A DNA stretch of 64,000 nucleotides from Corbicula japonica (taxonomy: Eukaryota > Mollusca > Bivalvia > Venerida > Cyrenidae), in assembly GCA_038501625.1 (NCBI GenBank), contig JAZAYU010000004.1, positions 17,192,957 through 17,256,956 of the forward strand, written 5' to 3'. This document shows, piece by piece, positions 1-9,715 of the stretch. The notes below the pieces were generated by a model. The model worked only from the letters and a program-made list of their open reading frames with translations. It made no database searches and had not been told where the DNA came from. The first letter of the stretch is position 1; every line of letters begins with the position of its first letter. The position numbers and the translations under genes are program-made.

Positions 1-247
1 CATTTTATTAGAAATACATTCTAAATAATCTAGGCAATAATACATCTACTTTTTTTCAATGACAGCTAACAAGGGTAATTATATAGAGATAAGTTCCATA
101 GCATTAACCTCTTGAGCAATATAAGAACTGATTTGGTCGTAAAGGTCAAGGCTCACAAGTCGGACTAGAACTTACATAGTTTTCAATGATTTTGTTACTT
201 GACAAAATGTGGGACAAACAGTATATTTTCATATCAAAATGTTTCAG

Positions 248-1648
248 GAGACGTCAACTGTCCAGTTAAAATTTACAAGGGATACTCAGATCGGAGACCA
301 TCCAATTCTCTTCAACCAGATAGCAGGTTCTACTTGCAGCCGAATCCTTTCTACGGTCAAGGTGGGAAGAAGGGCGAGGCCTGGTTTATTAATAGCGGTA
401 TGGGCAAGAATACTTTAGGAGAAATAGCAAAGAGAATGAGTGAGGAGGCGGGATTTTCTGCACGACACACAAACCATTCAGGTAGAAAAACGTGTATAAC
501 AGAACTACTGGATGCCAAGGTCCCCCCGAATGAAGTTGCACAAATATCTGGACACAGAAACATAATGTCATTAAATCACTACAACACTGTGTCACTGGAA
601 AAACAAATAGTTATGTCAACTATCCTTCATGCTCCAGCTGCTACAAGCACATCTGCCGACGTGTTTGATAACATGATCACAGACGAAGAGATCAAAGCGC
701 TAAAATCGTTGAAAGACTGGCGCGCTGGTTGAATCGAACTTGCCCTGCACAGATATCATTACTTTAAACATATGAAACTATGTGTGATTTTTTCGTTAAA
801 CTTTGTGACAGTTAATATCTTCAACATTAGCAAATAATTCAGTATATTCAGGGATTTCAATAGATGCAGGTACTTGTATTTTGATGCAAGGAAATAAGGT
901 TTTCCACTTTGTTTTCACCTTAATCTTAGGTTGGTTTGTTTTTAATCGTTTATTTAATATCCTTTCATAGTTGTCCGAACAACAACATTAAATAGTTTTC
1001 TTGTTTTTATTTGTAGCATTATCTTTCAAAGTTCGCATTCCTTCTCGAAATATTTGTATTTTCTTAAAATGCACACTACTTTTTATGCCACACAACTACT
1101 AAATCTTTCAGGCGTAACTAAACTACTCATGCATATCCAGTTGCTTGTTCACTGTCGTAGCTGGTCGTTATTTCACTCTACATTTGTTAGCTGGCGTTTT
1201 TGGCATGGATGCTCCAAAATTACACGGAAACTTACTATCAATCGCTCAGCATTCGTGGAATGTTGTGCTGCATTGTGCTTCACACTTGTGAAGAACATTT
1301 CGGCCTGCTCTCGCGGTGACCACAAAACCCCACTTACTTGATACGCTCTCGTGGTCGCAATGATACACCCGAAGTTAAAGACTGCGCGTCACAGAGTTCA
1401 CGGCATCGTTACTTAAGACTGTCGCGCATGCGCGCTCCAGTCTAATAACGCGGATGTCTCAAGAAGTGGAGTCAACCCTTACTGCCATTGAAAACTTTGA
1501 GTCAAGAAATCAACAACATGCTGGACATGAACACCAAGTTATTGACCTTCCTATAGTCCAAAGTCCAAGTGGTGAACTCCGTCTCAATCCGACCTCGCTC
1601 TTCAACAACTGTGTTTTCAACTCTTCTGTTTCAATTCATTTTAAGTAA
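248..1648 (+). pseudogene. Crypton recombinase exon 3, copy A, interrupted by Helitron
   Basis: This is the catalytic C-terminal exon of the tyrosine recombinase. It begins after the acceptor TTTCAG at 242-247. The reading frame carries the HxxR box (NHSGRKT), the SGHR histidine and the LNHY tyrosine, so the catalytic core is present. It is then cut at base 691 by a Helitron, and the frame ends in the insert after the residues KSLKDWRAG. The remaining 3' coding part resumes at 1446 and ends at 1648. The insertion lies after the catalytic tyrosine, so a truncated product with all catalytic residues could be made, but it would lack the roughly 65-residue C-terminal tail. Confidence 0.8.
692..1445 (+). 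mobile_element. Non-autonomous Helitron
   Basis: Comparing copy A with copies B-D gives the empty site directly: GAGATAACGCGG in B-D, interrupted in A. The insert begins TC, ends CTAA, and lies exactly between an A (691) and a T (1446) with no target duplication. That is the canonical Helitron signature (A|TC...CTRR|T). Seven bases before CTAA is a GC-rich palindrome CGCGCATGCGCG (1423-1434), the expected 3' hairpin. At 754 bp there is no room for a Rep/helicase protein, and the only ORF of note (95 codons at 1054) matches nothing I recognise. It is therefore a non-autonomous copy mobilised in trans. Confidence 0.88.
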
Positions 1649-2460
1649 ACAAGAAATAAAAACTAGGGGAATAAAGGGAGTATCGCAGCCCAAGACTAAA
1701 TGCATTTGACCATGAGTTGAATATATGCTAAATTTTACTGTTTGTAAAGCGATTGTCTTTTATACAGTTAAATTTACTGTGGATTTGTTTTAATTAACTT
1801 TCATTGTGTTAATTCTGTTGCACAGTGCATTTTGCTGTACATTATAAATACTATGTATTTTGCTGTACATAATAAATTCATAAAATGAATTCAGTTTTGA
1901 AAGGCATATTTCATCCCGTCGATATATTTCAGGTACAAAACAATAACAGTAATGACAGTGGCAGACCGTGATTGTGGCATGTGGTAACTATTTAAATTCA
2001 TCGCCAACTATCCTAATGCTTCTTAAGAAGGCGAAGAGTCGGTGGGCCAGTAAAAATAGTGTGAATAAATGAAATATTCAAGAAAAATAACATTAACTGC
2101 ATAGCGATAAAATAGAAGAATAAAACTCTACATGCCCGTGTTCACAACCAACAATTAAAAGCAGTGCATCCAAAATCATTTTCCGTCACTCCCTAATAAT
2201 TCCATAAAGCATTGCTACATAATATATAATCTATCCTTTCATACCGTTTACAGACCCATACCACGGTAAAACACTTCAATAATTCCACATTTAACAATAT
2301 CTTATCTTGAACAATGTCAATGAGTTGTTGTTTACCTACATAATATAAGTCTAAATGACGTAGTAGAGAAAACCTTCGACGTAATTTAGTTATAAGATAA
2401 ATAGACCGGTGCTATGTAAAATAGCAGACATTGATATCAGCCCGGCACATGTAATAAAAA

Positions 2461-2600
2461 GGTTATAAACCGGTGTTCACGGGCCGGGAGGTGATATCGG
2501 CCCGGCAGAGCAACATAGGCCCTCGAGCTAAAGCTCTCGGGCCAATATTGCTCTGCCGGGCCGATATCACCTCCCGGCCCGTGAACACCGGTTAATAACC
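2461..2600. repeat. 140 bp palindrome between Crypton copies A and B
   Basis: This is a near-perfect inverted repeat centred at about 2530, starting GGTTATAAACCGGTG and ending CACCGGTTAATAACC. Each arm carries TGATATCGGCCCGG. The innermost part has a few mismatches (GGCCCTCGAGCT against AGCTCTCGGGCC). As single-stranded DNA or RNA it would fold into one long hairpin. The same palindrome recurs at every junction of the array and once in the derivative at 33,580. Confidence 0.93.
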
Positions 2601-2675
2601 TATAATTATTACATGTGTTACTATAAATAGTAACAAATACTGACCAAAATGCCCGGGTACTTTGCATTATACAGG

Positions 2676-2737
2676 GCGGGCCGAAAAGCTGATATCGCGG
2701 GCCGAAAACCTGATATCGCGGGCAGAAATCCCGTATC
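2676..2737 (+). repeat. Subterminal 20-21 bp direct repeats (TGATATC modules), copy B
   Basis: Three consecutive near-copies of GCGGGCCGAAAACCTGATATC lie about 70 bp inside the left end; the last is degenerate (GTATC). Equivalent blocks are at 6133-6194 (copy C), 9590-9651 (copy D) and, inverted, at 34,434-34,497 in the derivative. The TGATATC next to a GCCCG or CGGGC box is also found in both arms of the terminal palindrome and next to the right end (GATATCAGCCCGGCACATG). The arrangement fits binding sites for the element's own recombinase, which is inference. Confidence 0.7.
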
Positions 2738-2801
2738 ACGAATTTTCGCACGTGGTAACCATTGACACGTGCAACGTCATCGCGCTGGACCGATTCGTAA
2801 G

Positions 2802-5105
2802 ATGGCGGCGAGTGGGGCAGAGCGAGTGCTTGAATCCCTTTCCAATTGAATTTTGGAGTTAGACGCTTTAAGTAATCAAAATATGAATACCCATGATTTT
2901 GTGGAACATATGAAGAATGCCAACACAAAAAGAAAGACGAAATCCGATGTTAATAAATTCAAGACATGGCTCAGAGAACAAGCACTATCGGAAGAATTTG
3001 AGAAAATGGAGCCGAGCAAATTAGATATCGAACTAGCTCGATTTTTTTTAAACGTTAAAAAGTCTGACAGCAATGAATTTGAACCAGACACATTGCGTTC
3101 TTTCCAGGGTTCGATAAACAGATACCTTTCAGATAAGGACTATAAAGCTAATATCATATTAGACGCACAATTCAAGCATTCACGAGATGTTCTTGCATCG
3201 AAGAGAAAACTTCTGAAGCAAAAGGGTCTGGGAAATAAGAGGCTCCGCTCAGATCCGTTCACTCAAGAAGAGCAGAAAATTCTTTGGGAGAAATCTATCC
3301 TTGGCACAGGTAGTTAAACATTTTCACTGCAGATTTTTCTTCTATTTAAATTCTCCCCGAGACATTAAAGCCAAATTTAAATCGATAAAACAACTAAGAA
3401 ACATTGTACATACCCTTAGACAACCAAGACGATGTCAAAGCGATGTATTTTCCCTTCCTTCCACTATGTCCAGATTACAGTACGTAGCATATTTGATGAA
3501 AACGAAGCTCACATCAGCGGTATGAGAATAAAACACTACTAAATCGTAGCCTTTGCAGACTCATACCTCCTTAAAACACTATTAGTAATCACAATTTAAC
3601 TCCATCGAAACTTGCACAGCGATTTGTAACTGTAAACATTGGTTATTTACGTCACATACTGGGGTGATAAATGACGTAGTATAATGCCTTCATCATGACG
3701 TAGTCAATTAAATAATAGAAAAGTGCTCGTTACTTTTGCATTACAGTGTATAGTAAAGATGACAGTCAATTAATAAAAGGACTCTGGAAATGTTAAGCTT
3801 TTTTCGGCTTTGCTAAATTGAAAGAAAATAAATCTGGAAAAGGAGAACTAATCGTGAAGCCGCTATTTTTTAATACTAAAACAATATTTCCGGGTTATAT
3901 TTAAGTGATGTATATCCTTTTTTTTCTACGTTTTTTTCAGCGACACCAAAAGCAATGATCAACACGTTGTGGTGGAACAATACGAAACATTATGGTCTCA
4001 GAGGACGACAGGAGCATACAACAATGTTGTGGGGGGACGTGGAGCTATGCATATCCGCTACTGGTCTGGAATTTCTCAAATTCACAGAGAGGGCGACTAA
4101 GACGAGAAGTGGCATAACAATTGATACACGGGACTTCGCACCAAAGATGTTTGCACAGCCAGGTATATATACACTAGTTTAGTTCGATTTAAGAATTGAA
4201 TCGTTGAAGTGCATTTTATTAGAAATACATTCTAAATAATCTAGGCAATAATACATCTACTTTTTTTCAATGACAGCTAACAAGGGTAATTATATAGAGA
4301 TAAGTTCCATAGCATTAACCTCTTGAGCAATATAAGAACTGATTTGGTCGTAAAGGTCAAGGCTCACAAGTCGGACTAGAACTTACATAGTTTTCAATGA
4401 TTTTGTTACTTGACAAAATGTGGGACAAACAGTATATTTTCATATCAAAATGTTTCAGGAGACGTCAACTGTCCAGTTAAAATTTACAAGGAATACTCAG
4501 ATCGGAGACCATCCAATTCTCTTCAACCAGATAGCAGGTTCTACTTGCAGCCGAATCCTTTCTACGGTCAAGGTGGGAAGAAGGGCGAGGCCTGGTTTAT
4601 TAATAGCGGTATGGGCAAGAATACTTTAGGAGAAATAGCAAAGAGAATGAGTGAGGAGGCGGGATTTTCTGCACGACACACAAACCATTCAGGTAGAAAA
4701 ACGTGTATAACAGAACTACTGGATGCCAAGGTCCCCCCGAATGAAGTTGCACAAATATCTGGACACAGAAACATAATGTCATTAAATCACTACAACACTG
4801 TGTCACTGGAAAAACAAATAGTTATGTCAACTATCCTTCATGCTCCAGCTGCTACAAGCACATCTGCCGACGTGTTTGATAACATGATCACAGACGAAGA
4901 GATAACGCGGATGTCTCAAGAAGTGGAGTCAACCCTTACTGCCATTGAAAACTTTGAGTCAAGAAATCAACAACATGCTGGACATGAACACCAAGTTATT
5001 GACCTTCCTATAGTCCAAAGTCCAAGTGGTGAACTCCGTCTCAATCCGACCTCGCTCTTCAACAACTGTGTTTTCAACTCTTCTGTTTCAATTCATTTTA
5101 AGTAA
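2802..5105 (+). pseudogene. Crypton recombinase, copy B (nonsense mutation at codon 16)
   Basis: It has the same three-exon gene as copies C and D: exon 1 at 2802-3309, exon 2 at 3941-4162, exon 3 at 4459-5105. In exon 1 the codon CGA of the other copies is TGA here (2847-2849). This is a single C-to-T change at a CpG and stops translation after 15 residues. All splice sites and the rest of the frame, including the catalytic residues, are intact. Reinitiation at a downstream ATG (2883) would give an N-terminally shortened protein. I call it a pseudogene with that reservation. Confidence 0.8.
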
Positions 5106-5917
5106 ACAAGAAATAAAAACTAGGGGAATAAAGGGAGTATCGCAGCCCAAGACTAAATGCATTTGACCATGAGTTGAATATATGCTAAATTTTACTGTTT
5201 GTAAAGCGATTGTCTTTTATACAGTTAAATTTACTGTGGATTTGTTTTAATTAACTTTCATTGTGTTAATTCTGTTGCACAGTGCATTTTGCTGTACATT
5301 ATAAATACTATGTATTTTGCTGTACATAATAAATTCATAAAATGAATTCAGTTTTGAAAGGCATATTTCATCCCGTCGATATATATCAGGTACAAAACAA
5401 TAACAGTAATGACAGTGGCAGACCGTGATTGTGGCATGTGGTAACTATTTAAATTCATCGCCAACTATCCTAATGCTTCTTAAGAAGGCGAAGAGTCGGT
5501 GGGCCAGTAAAAATAGTGTGAATAAATGAAATATTCAAGAAAAATAACATTAACTGCATAGCGATAAAATAGAAGAATAAAACTCTACATGCCCGTGTTC
5601 ACAACCAACAATTAAAAGCAGTGCATCCAAAATCATTTTCCGTCACTCCCTAATAATTCCATAAAGCATTGCTACATAATATATAATCTATCCTTTCATA
5701 CCGTTTACAGACCCATACCACGGTAAAACACTTCAATAATTCCACATTTAACAATATCTTATCTTGAACAATGTCAATGAGTTGTTGTTTACCTACATAA
5801 TATAAGTCTAAATGACGTAGTAGAGAAAACCTTCGACGTAATTTAGTTATAAGATAAATAGACCGGTGCTATGTAAAATAGCAGACATTGATATCAGCCC
5901 GGCACATGTAATAAAAA

Positions 5918-6057
5918 GGTTATAAACCGGTGTTCACGGGCCGGGAGGTGATATCGGCCCGGCAGAGCAACATAGGCCCTCGAGCTAAAGCTCTCGGGCC
6001 AATATTGCTCTGCCGGGCCGATATCACCTCCCGGCCCGTGAACACCGGTTAATAACC
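5918..6057. repeat. 140 bp palindrome between Crypton copies B and C
   Basis: Its sequence is identical in design to the palindrome at 2461 and placed exactly 3,457 bp downstream. It starts GGTTATAAACCGG and ends CCGGTTAATAACC. The bases that follow, TATAATTATTACATGTG, are the start of the next unit, so the right end of B is joined directly to the left end of C with a single ATAACC. Confidence 0.93.
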
Positions 6058-6255
6058 TATAATTATTACATGTGTTACTATAAATAGTAACAAATACTGA
6101 CCAAAATGCCCGGGTACTTTGCATTATACAGGGCGGGCCGAAAAGCTGATATCGCGGGCCGAAAACCTGATATCGCGGGCAGAAATCCCGTATCACGAAT
6201 TTTCGCACGTGGTAACCATTGACACGTGCAACGTCATCGCGCTGGACCGATTCGT

Positions 6256-6267
6256 AAGATGGCGGCG
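6256..6267 (+). promoter_or_regulatory. YY1-like motif over the recombinase start codon (copy C)
   Basis: AAGATGGCGGCG overlaps the presumed initiator ATG (6259) and matches the known YY1 consensus AANATGGCGGC. The same motif is at 2799 (copy B) and 9713 (copy D), and as AAGATGGCGACG on the minus strand at about 34,373-34,362 in the derivative. The start context is also good (A at -3, G at +4). Upstream are two CACGTG or ACACGTG boxes. A YY1 site just inside a transcript start is a known promoter arrangement in retroelements and housekeeping genes; its use here is inferred. Confidence 0.45.
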
Positions 6268-8562
6268 AGTGGGGCAGAGCGAGTGCTTGAATCCCTTTCC
6301 AATCGAATTTTGGAGTTAGACGCTTTAAGTAATCAAAATATGAATACCCATGATTTTGTGGAACATATGAAGAATGCCAACACAAAAAGAAAGACGAAAT
6401 CCGATGTTAATAAATTCAAGACATGGCTCAGAGAACAAGCACTATCGGAAGAATTTGAGAAAATGGAGCCGAGCAAATTAGATATCGAACTAGCTCGATT
6501 TTTTTTAAACGTTAAAAAGTCTGACAGCAATGAATTTGAACCAGACACATTGCGTTCTTTCCAGGGTTCGATAAACAGATACCTTTCAGATAAGGACTAT
6601 AAAGCTAATATCATATTAGACGCACAATTCAAGCATTCACGAGATGTTCTTGCATCGAAGAGAAAACTTCTGAAGCAAAAGGGTCTGGGAAATAAGAGGC
6701 TCCGCTCAGATCCGTTCACTCAAGAAGAGCAGAAAATTCTTTGGGAGAAATCTATCCTTGGCACAGGTAGTTAAACATTTTCACTGCAGATTTTTCTTCT
6801 ATTTAAATTCTCCCCGAGACATTAAAGCCAAATTTAAATCGATAAAACAACTAAGAAACATTGTACATACCCTTAGACAACCAAGACGATGTCAAAGCGA
6901 TGTATTTTCCCTTCCTTCCACTATGTCCAGATTACAGTACGTAGCATATTTGATGAAAACGAAGCTCACATCAGCGGTATGAGAATAAAACACTACTAAA
7001 TCGTAGCCTTTGCAGACTCATACCTCCTTAAAACACTTCTAGTAATCACAATTTAACTCCATCGAAACTTGCACAGCGATTTGTAACTGTAAACATTGGT
7101 TATTTACGTCACATACTGGGGTGATAAATGACGTAGTATAATGCCTTCATCATGACGTAGTCAATTAAATAATAGAAAAGTGCTCGTTACTTTTGCATTA
7201 CAGTGTATAGTAAAGATGACAGTCAATTAATAAAAGGACTCTGGAAATGTTAAGCTTTTTTCGGCTTTGCTAAATTGAAAGAAAATAAATCTGGAAAAGG
7301 AGAACTAATCGTGAAGCCGCTATTTTTTAATACTAAAACAATATTTCCGGGTTATATTTAAGTGATGTATATCCTTTTTTTTCTACGTTTTTTTCAGCGA
7401 CACCAAAAGCAATGATCAACACGTTGTGGTGGAACAATACGAAACATTATGGTCTCAGAGGACGACAGGAGCATACAACAATGTTGTGGGGGGACGTGGA
7501 GCTATGCATAACCGCTACTGGTCTGGAATTTCTCAAATTCACAGAGAGGGCGACTAAGACGAGAAGTGGCATAACAATTGATACACGGGACTTCGCACCA
7601 AAGATGTTTGCACAGCCAGGTATATATACACTAGTTTAGTTCGATTTAAGAATTGAATCGTTGAAGTGCATTTTATTAGAAATACATTCTAAATAATCTA
7701 GGCAATAATACATCTACTTTTTTTCAATGACAGCTAACAAGGGTAATTATATAGAGATAAGTTCCATAGCATTAACCTCTTGAGCAATATAAGAACTGAT
7801 TTGGTCGTAAAGGTCAAGGCTCACAAGTCGGACTAGAACTTACATAGTTTTCAATGATTTTGTTACTTGACAAAATGTGGGACAAACAGTATATTTTCAT
7901 ATCAAAATGTTTCAGGAGACGTCAACTGTCCAGTTAAAATTTACAAGGAATACTCAGATCGGAGACCATCCAATTCTCTTCAACCAGATAGCAGGTTCTA
8001 CTTGCAGCCGAATCCTTTCTACGGTCAAGGTGGGAAGAAGGGCGAGGCCTGGTTTATTAATAGCGGTATGGGCAAGAATACTTTAGGAGAAATAGCAAAG
8101 AGAATGAGTGAGGAGGCGGGATTTTCTGCACGACACACAAACCATTCAGGTAGAAAAACGTGTATAACAGAACTACTGGATGCCAAGGTCCCCCCGAATG
8201 AAGTTGCACAAATATCTGGACACAGAAACATAATGTCATTAAATCACTACAACACTGTGTCACTGGAAAAACAAATAGTTATGTCAACTATCCTTCATGC
8301 TCCAGCTGCTACAAGCACATCTGCCGACGTGTTTGATAACATGATCACAGACGAAGAGATAACGCGGATGTCTCAAGAAGTGGAGTCAACCCTTACTGCC
8401 ATTGAAAACTTTGAGTCAAGAAATCAACAACATGCTGGACATGAACACCAAGTTATTGACCTTCCTATAGTCCAAAGTCCAAGTGGTGAACTCCGTCTCA
8501 ATCCGACCTCGCTCTTCAACAACTGTGTTTTCAACTCTTCTGTTTCAATTCATTTTAAGTAA
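6259..8562 (+). CDS. Crypton tyrosine recombinase, copy C (three exons, 458 aa)
   Basis: This is a DNA strand-exchange enzyme of the tyrosine recombinase superfamily, expected to excise and integrate the element in the nucleus. Exons are 6259-6766, 7398-7619 and 7916-8562. Both introns are GT/AG and phase 1, and the joined frame is open for 1,377 nt. Exon 1 gives a helical, Lys-rich N-terminal (core-binding) region. Exon 2 carries the first catalytic arginine region (YGLRGRQEHTTMLWGDVEL). Exon 3 carries HSGRKT (HxxR), SGHR and the nucleophile in LNHYNT. This layout, with LWWNNTKHYGLRG and ending in a SLNHY block, is that of the DUF3504-type Crypton integrase domain also domesticated in KCTD1/ZMYM2/QRICH1 relatives. 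I chose ATG 6259 for its strong Kozak context; the frame upstream opens only with GTG. Protein identical to copy D, so potentially active. Confidence 0.87.
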
Positions 8563-9374
8563 ACAAGAAATAAAAACTAGGGGAATAAAGGGAGTATCGC
8601 AGCCCAAGACTAAATGCATTTGACCATGAGTTGAATATATGCTAAATTTTACTGTTTGTAAAGCGATTGTCTTTTATACAGTTAAATTTACTGTGGATTT
8701 GTTTTAATTAACTTTCATTGTGTTAATTCTGTTGCACAGTGCATTTTGCTGTACATTATAAATACTATGTATTTTGCTGTACATAATAAATTCATAAAAT
8801 GAATTCAGTTTTGAAAGGCATATTTCATCCCGTCGATATATATCAGGTACAAAACAATAACAGTAATGACAGTGGCAGACCGTGATTGTGGCATGTGGTA
8901 ACTATTTAAATTCATCGCCAACTATCCTAATGCTTCTTAAGAAGGCGAAGAGTCGGTGGGCCAGTAAAAATAGTGTGAATAAATGAAATATTCAAGAAAA
9001 ATAACATTAACTGCATAGCGATAAAATAGAAGAATAAAACTCTACATGCCCGTGTTCACAACCAACAATTAAAAGCAGTGCATCCAAAATCATTTTCCGT
9101 CACTCCCTAATAATTCCATAAAGCATTGCTACATAATATATAATCTATCCTTTCATACCGTTTACAGACCCATACCACGGTAAAACACTTCAATAATTCC
9201 ACATTTAACAATATCTTATCTTGAACAATGTCAATGAGTTGTTGTTTACCTACATAATATAAGTCTAAATGACGTAGTAGAGAAAACCTTCGACGTAATT
9301 TAGTTATAAGATAAATAGACCGGTGCTATGTAAAATAGCAGACATTGATATCAGCCCGGCACATGTAATAAAAA

Positions 9375-9514
9375 GGTTATAAACCGGTGTTCACGGGCCG
9401 GGAGGTGATATCGGCCCGGCAGAGCAACATAGGCCCTCGAGCTAAAGCTCTCGGGCCAATATTGCTCTGCCGGGCCGATATCACCTCCCGGCCCGTGAAC
9501 ACCGGTTAATAACC
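9375..9514. repeat. 140 bp palindrome between Crypton copies C and D
   Basis: This is the same inverted repeat as at 2461 and 5918, exactly 3,457 bp further on. The right side runs ACACCGGTTAATAACC, then TATAATTATTACATG of copy D. The palindrome is conserved without visible change, as is the rest of the array. Confidence 0.93.
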
Positions 9515-9715
9515 TATAATTATTACATGTGTTACTATAAATAGTAACAAATACTGACCAAAATGCCCGGGTACTTTGCATTATACAGGGCGGGCCGAAA
9601 AGCTGATATCGCGGGCCGAAAACCTGATATCGCGGGCAGAAATCCCGTATCACGAATTTTCGCACGTGGTAACCATTGACACGTGCAACGTCATCGCGCT
9701 GGACCGATTCGTAAG

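Larger units (their letters stand above)
1..2600 (+). mobile_element. Crypton-type element, copy A (3' part, 5' end outside window)
   Basis: The window opens inside intron 2 of this copy: base 1 corresponds to base 4,212 of copy B. It contains exon 3 of the recombinase, a 3' region and the terminal 140 bp palindrome. After removing the 754 bp Helitron it aligns base for base with copies B-D at an offset of 3,457. Private differences include G for A in exon 3 (KGY instead of KEY) and TATTTC for TATATC near 1,921. It is the most diverged copy of the array, yet still nearly identical. The left edge of the array cannot be seen. Confidence 0.85.
2601..6057 (+). mobile_element. Crypton-type element, copy B (complete unit)
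   Basis: This is a 3,457 bp unit counted from just after one junction ATAACC to the end of the next. It opens with TTATTACATGTG (2607-2618) and its body closes with the inverted copy CACATGTAATAA (5903-5914), then a short spacer and the 140 bp palindrome. Next to the left end are three 20-21 bp direct repeats with TGATATC (2676-2737), then a short 5' region and three recombinase exons. Copy B differs from C and D at only a handful of positions, for example CACTATTAG for CACTTCTAG near 3580 and TCC for ACC in exon 2. Confidence 0.9.
6058..9514 (+). mobile_element. Crypton-type element, copy C (complete, apparently intact)
   Basis: This is a 3,457 bp unit with intact termini, subterminal repeats, three-exon recombinase gene and terminal palindrome. 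It shares most variants with D (CTTCTAG in intron 1, ACC in exon 2), while sharing the GGAAATG and shorter T-tract of intron 1 with B. C is therefore intermediate between B and D, consistent with stepwise growth of the array. Confidence 0.92.

Noticed and set aside
199..732. Recombinase exon 3 read as a stand-alone gene starting at ATG-like codons upstream (199, 4410, 7867, 11325)
   Set aside because: The upstream part is intron 2. The acceptor TTTCAG and phase match to exon 2 give a complete recombinase, whereas the stand-alone frame lacks the first catalytic arginine.
2437..2928. 163-codon minus-strand frame repeated at 5,894 and 9,351
   Set aside because: It is antisense to the palindrome, subterminal repeats and exon 1 of the Crypton and has no domain. 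The plus-strand three-exon gene explains the region.
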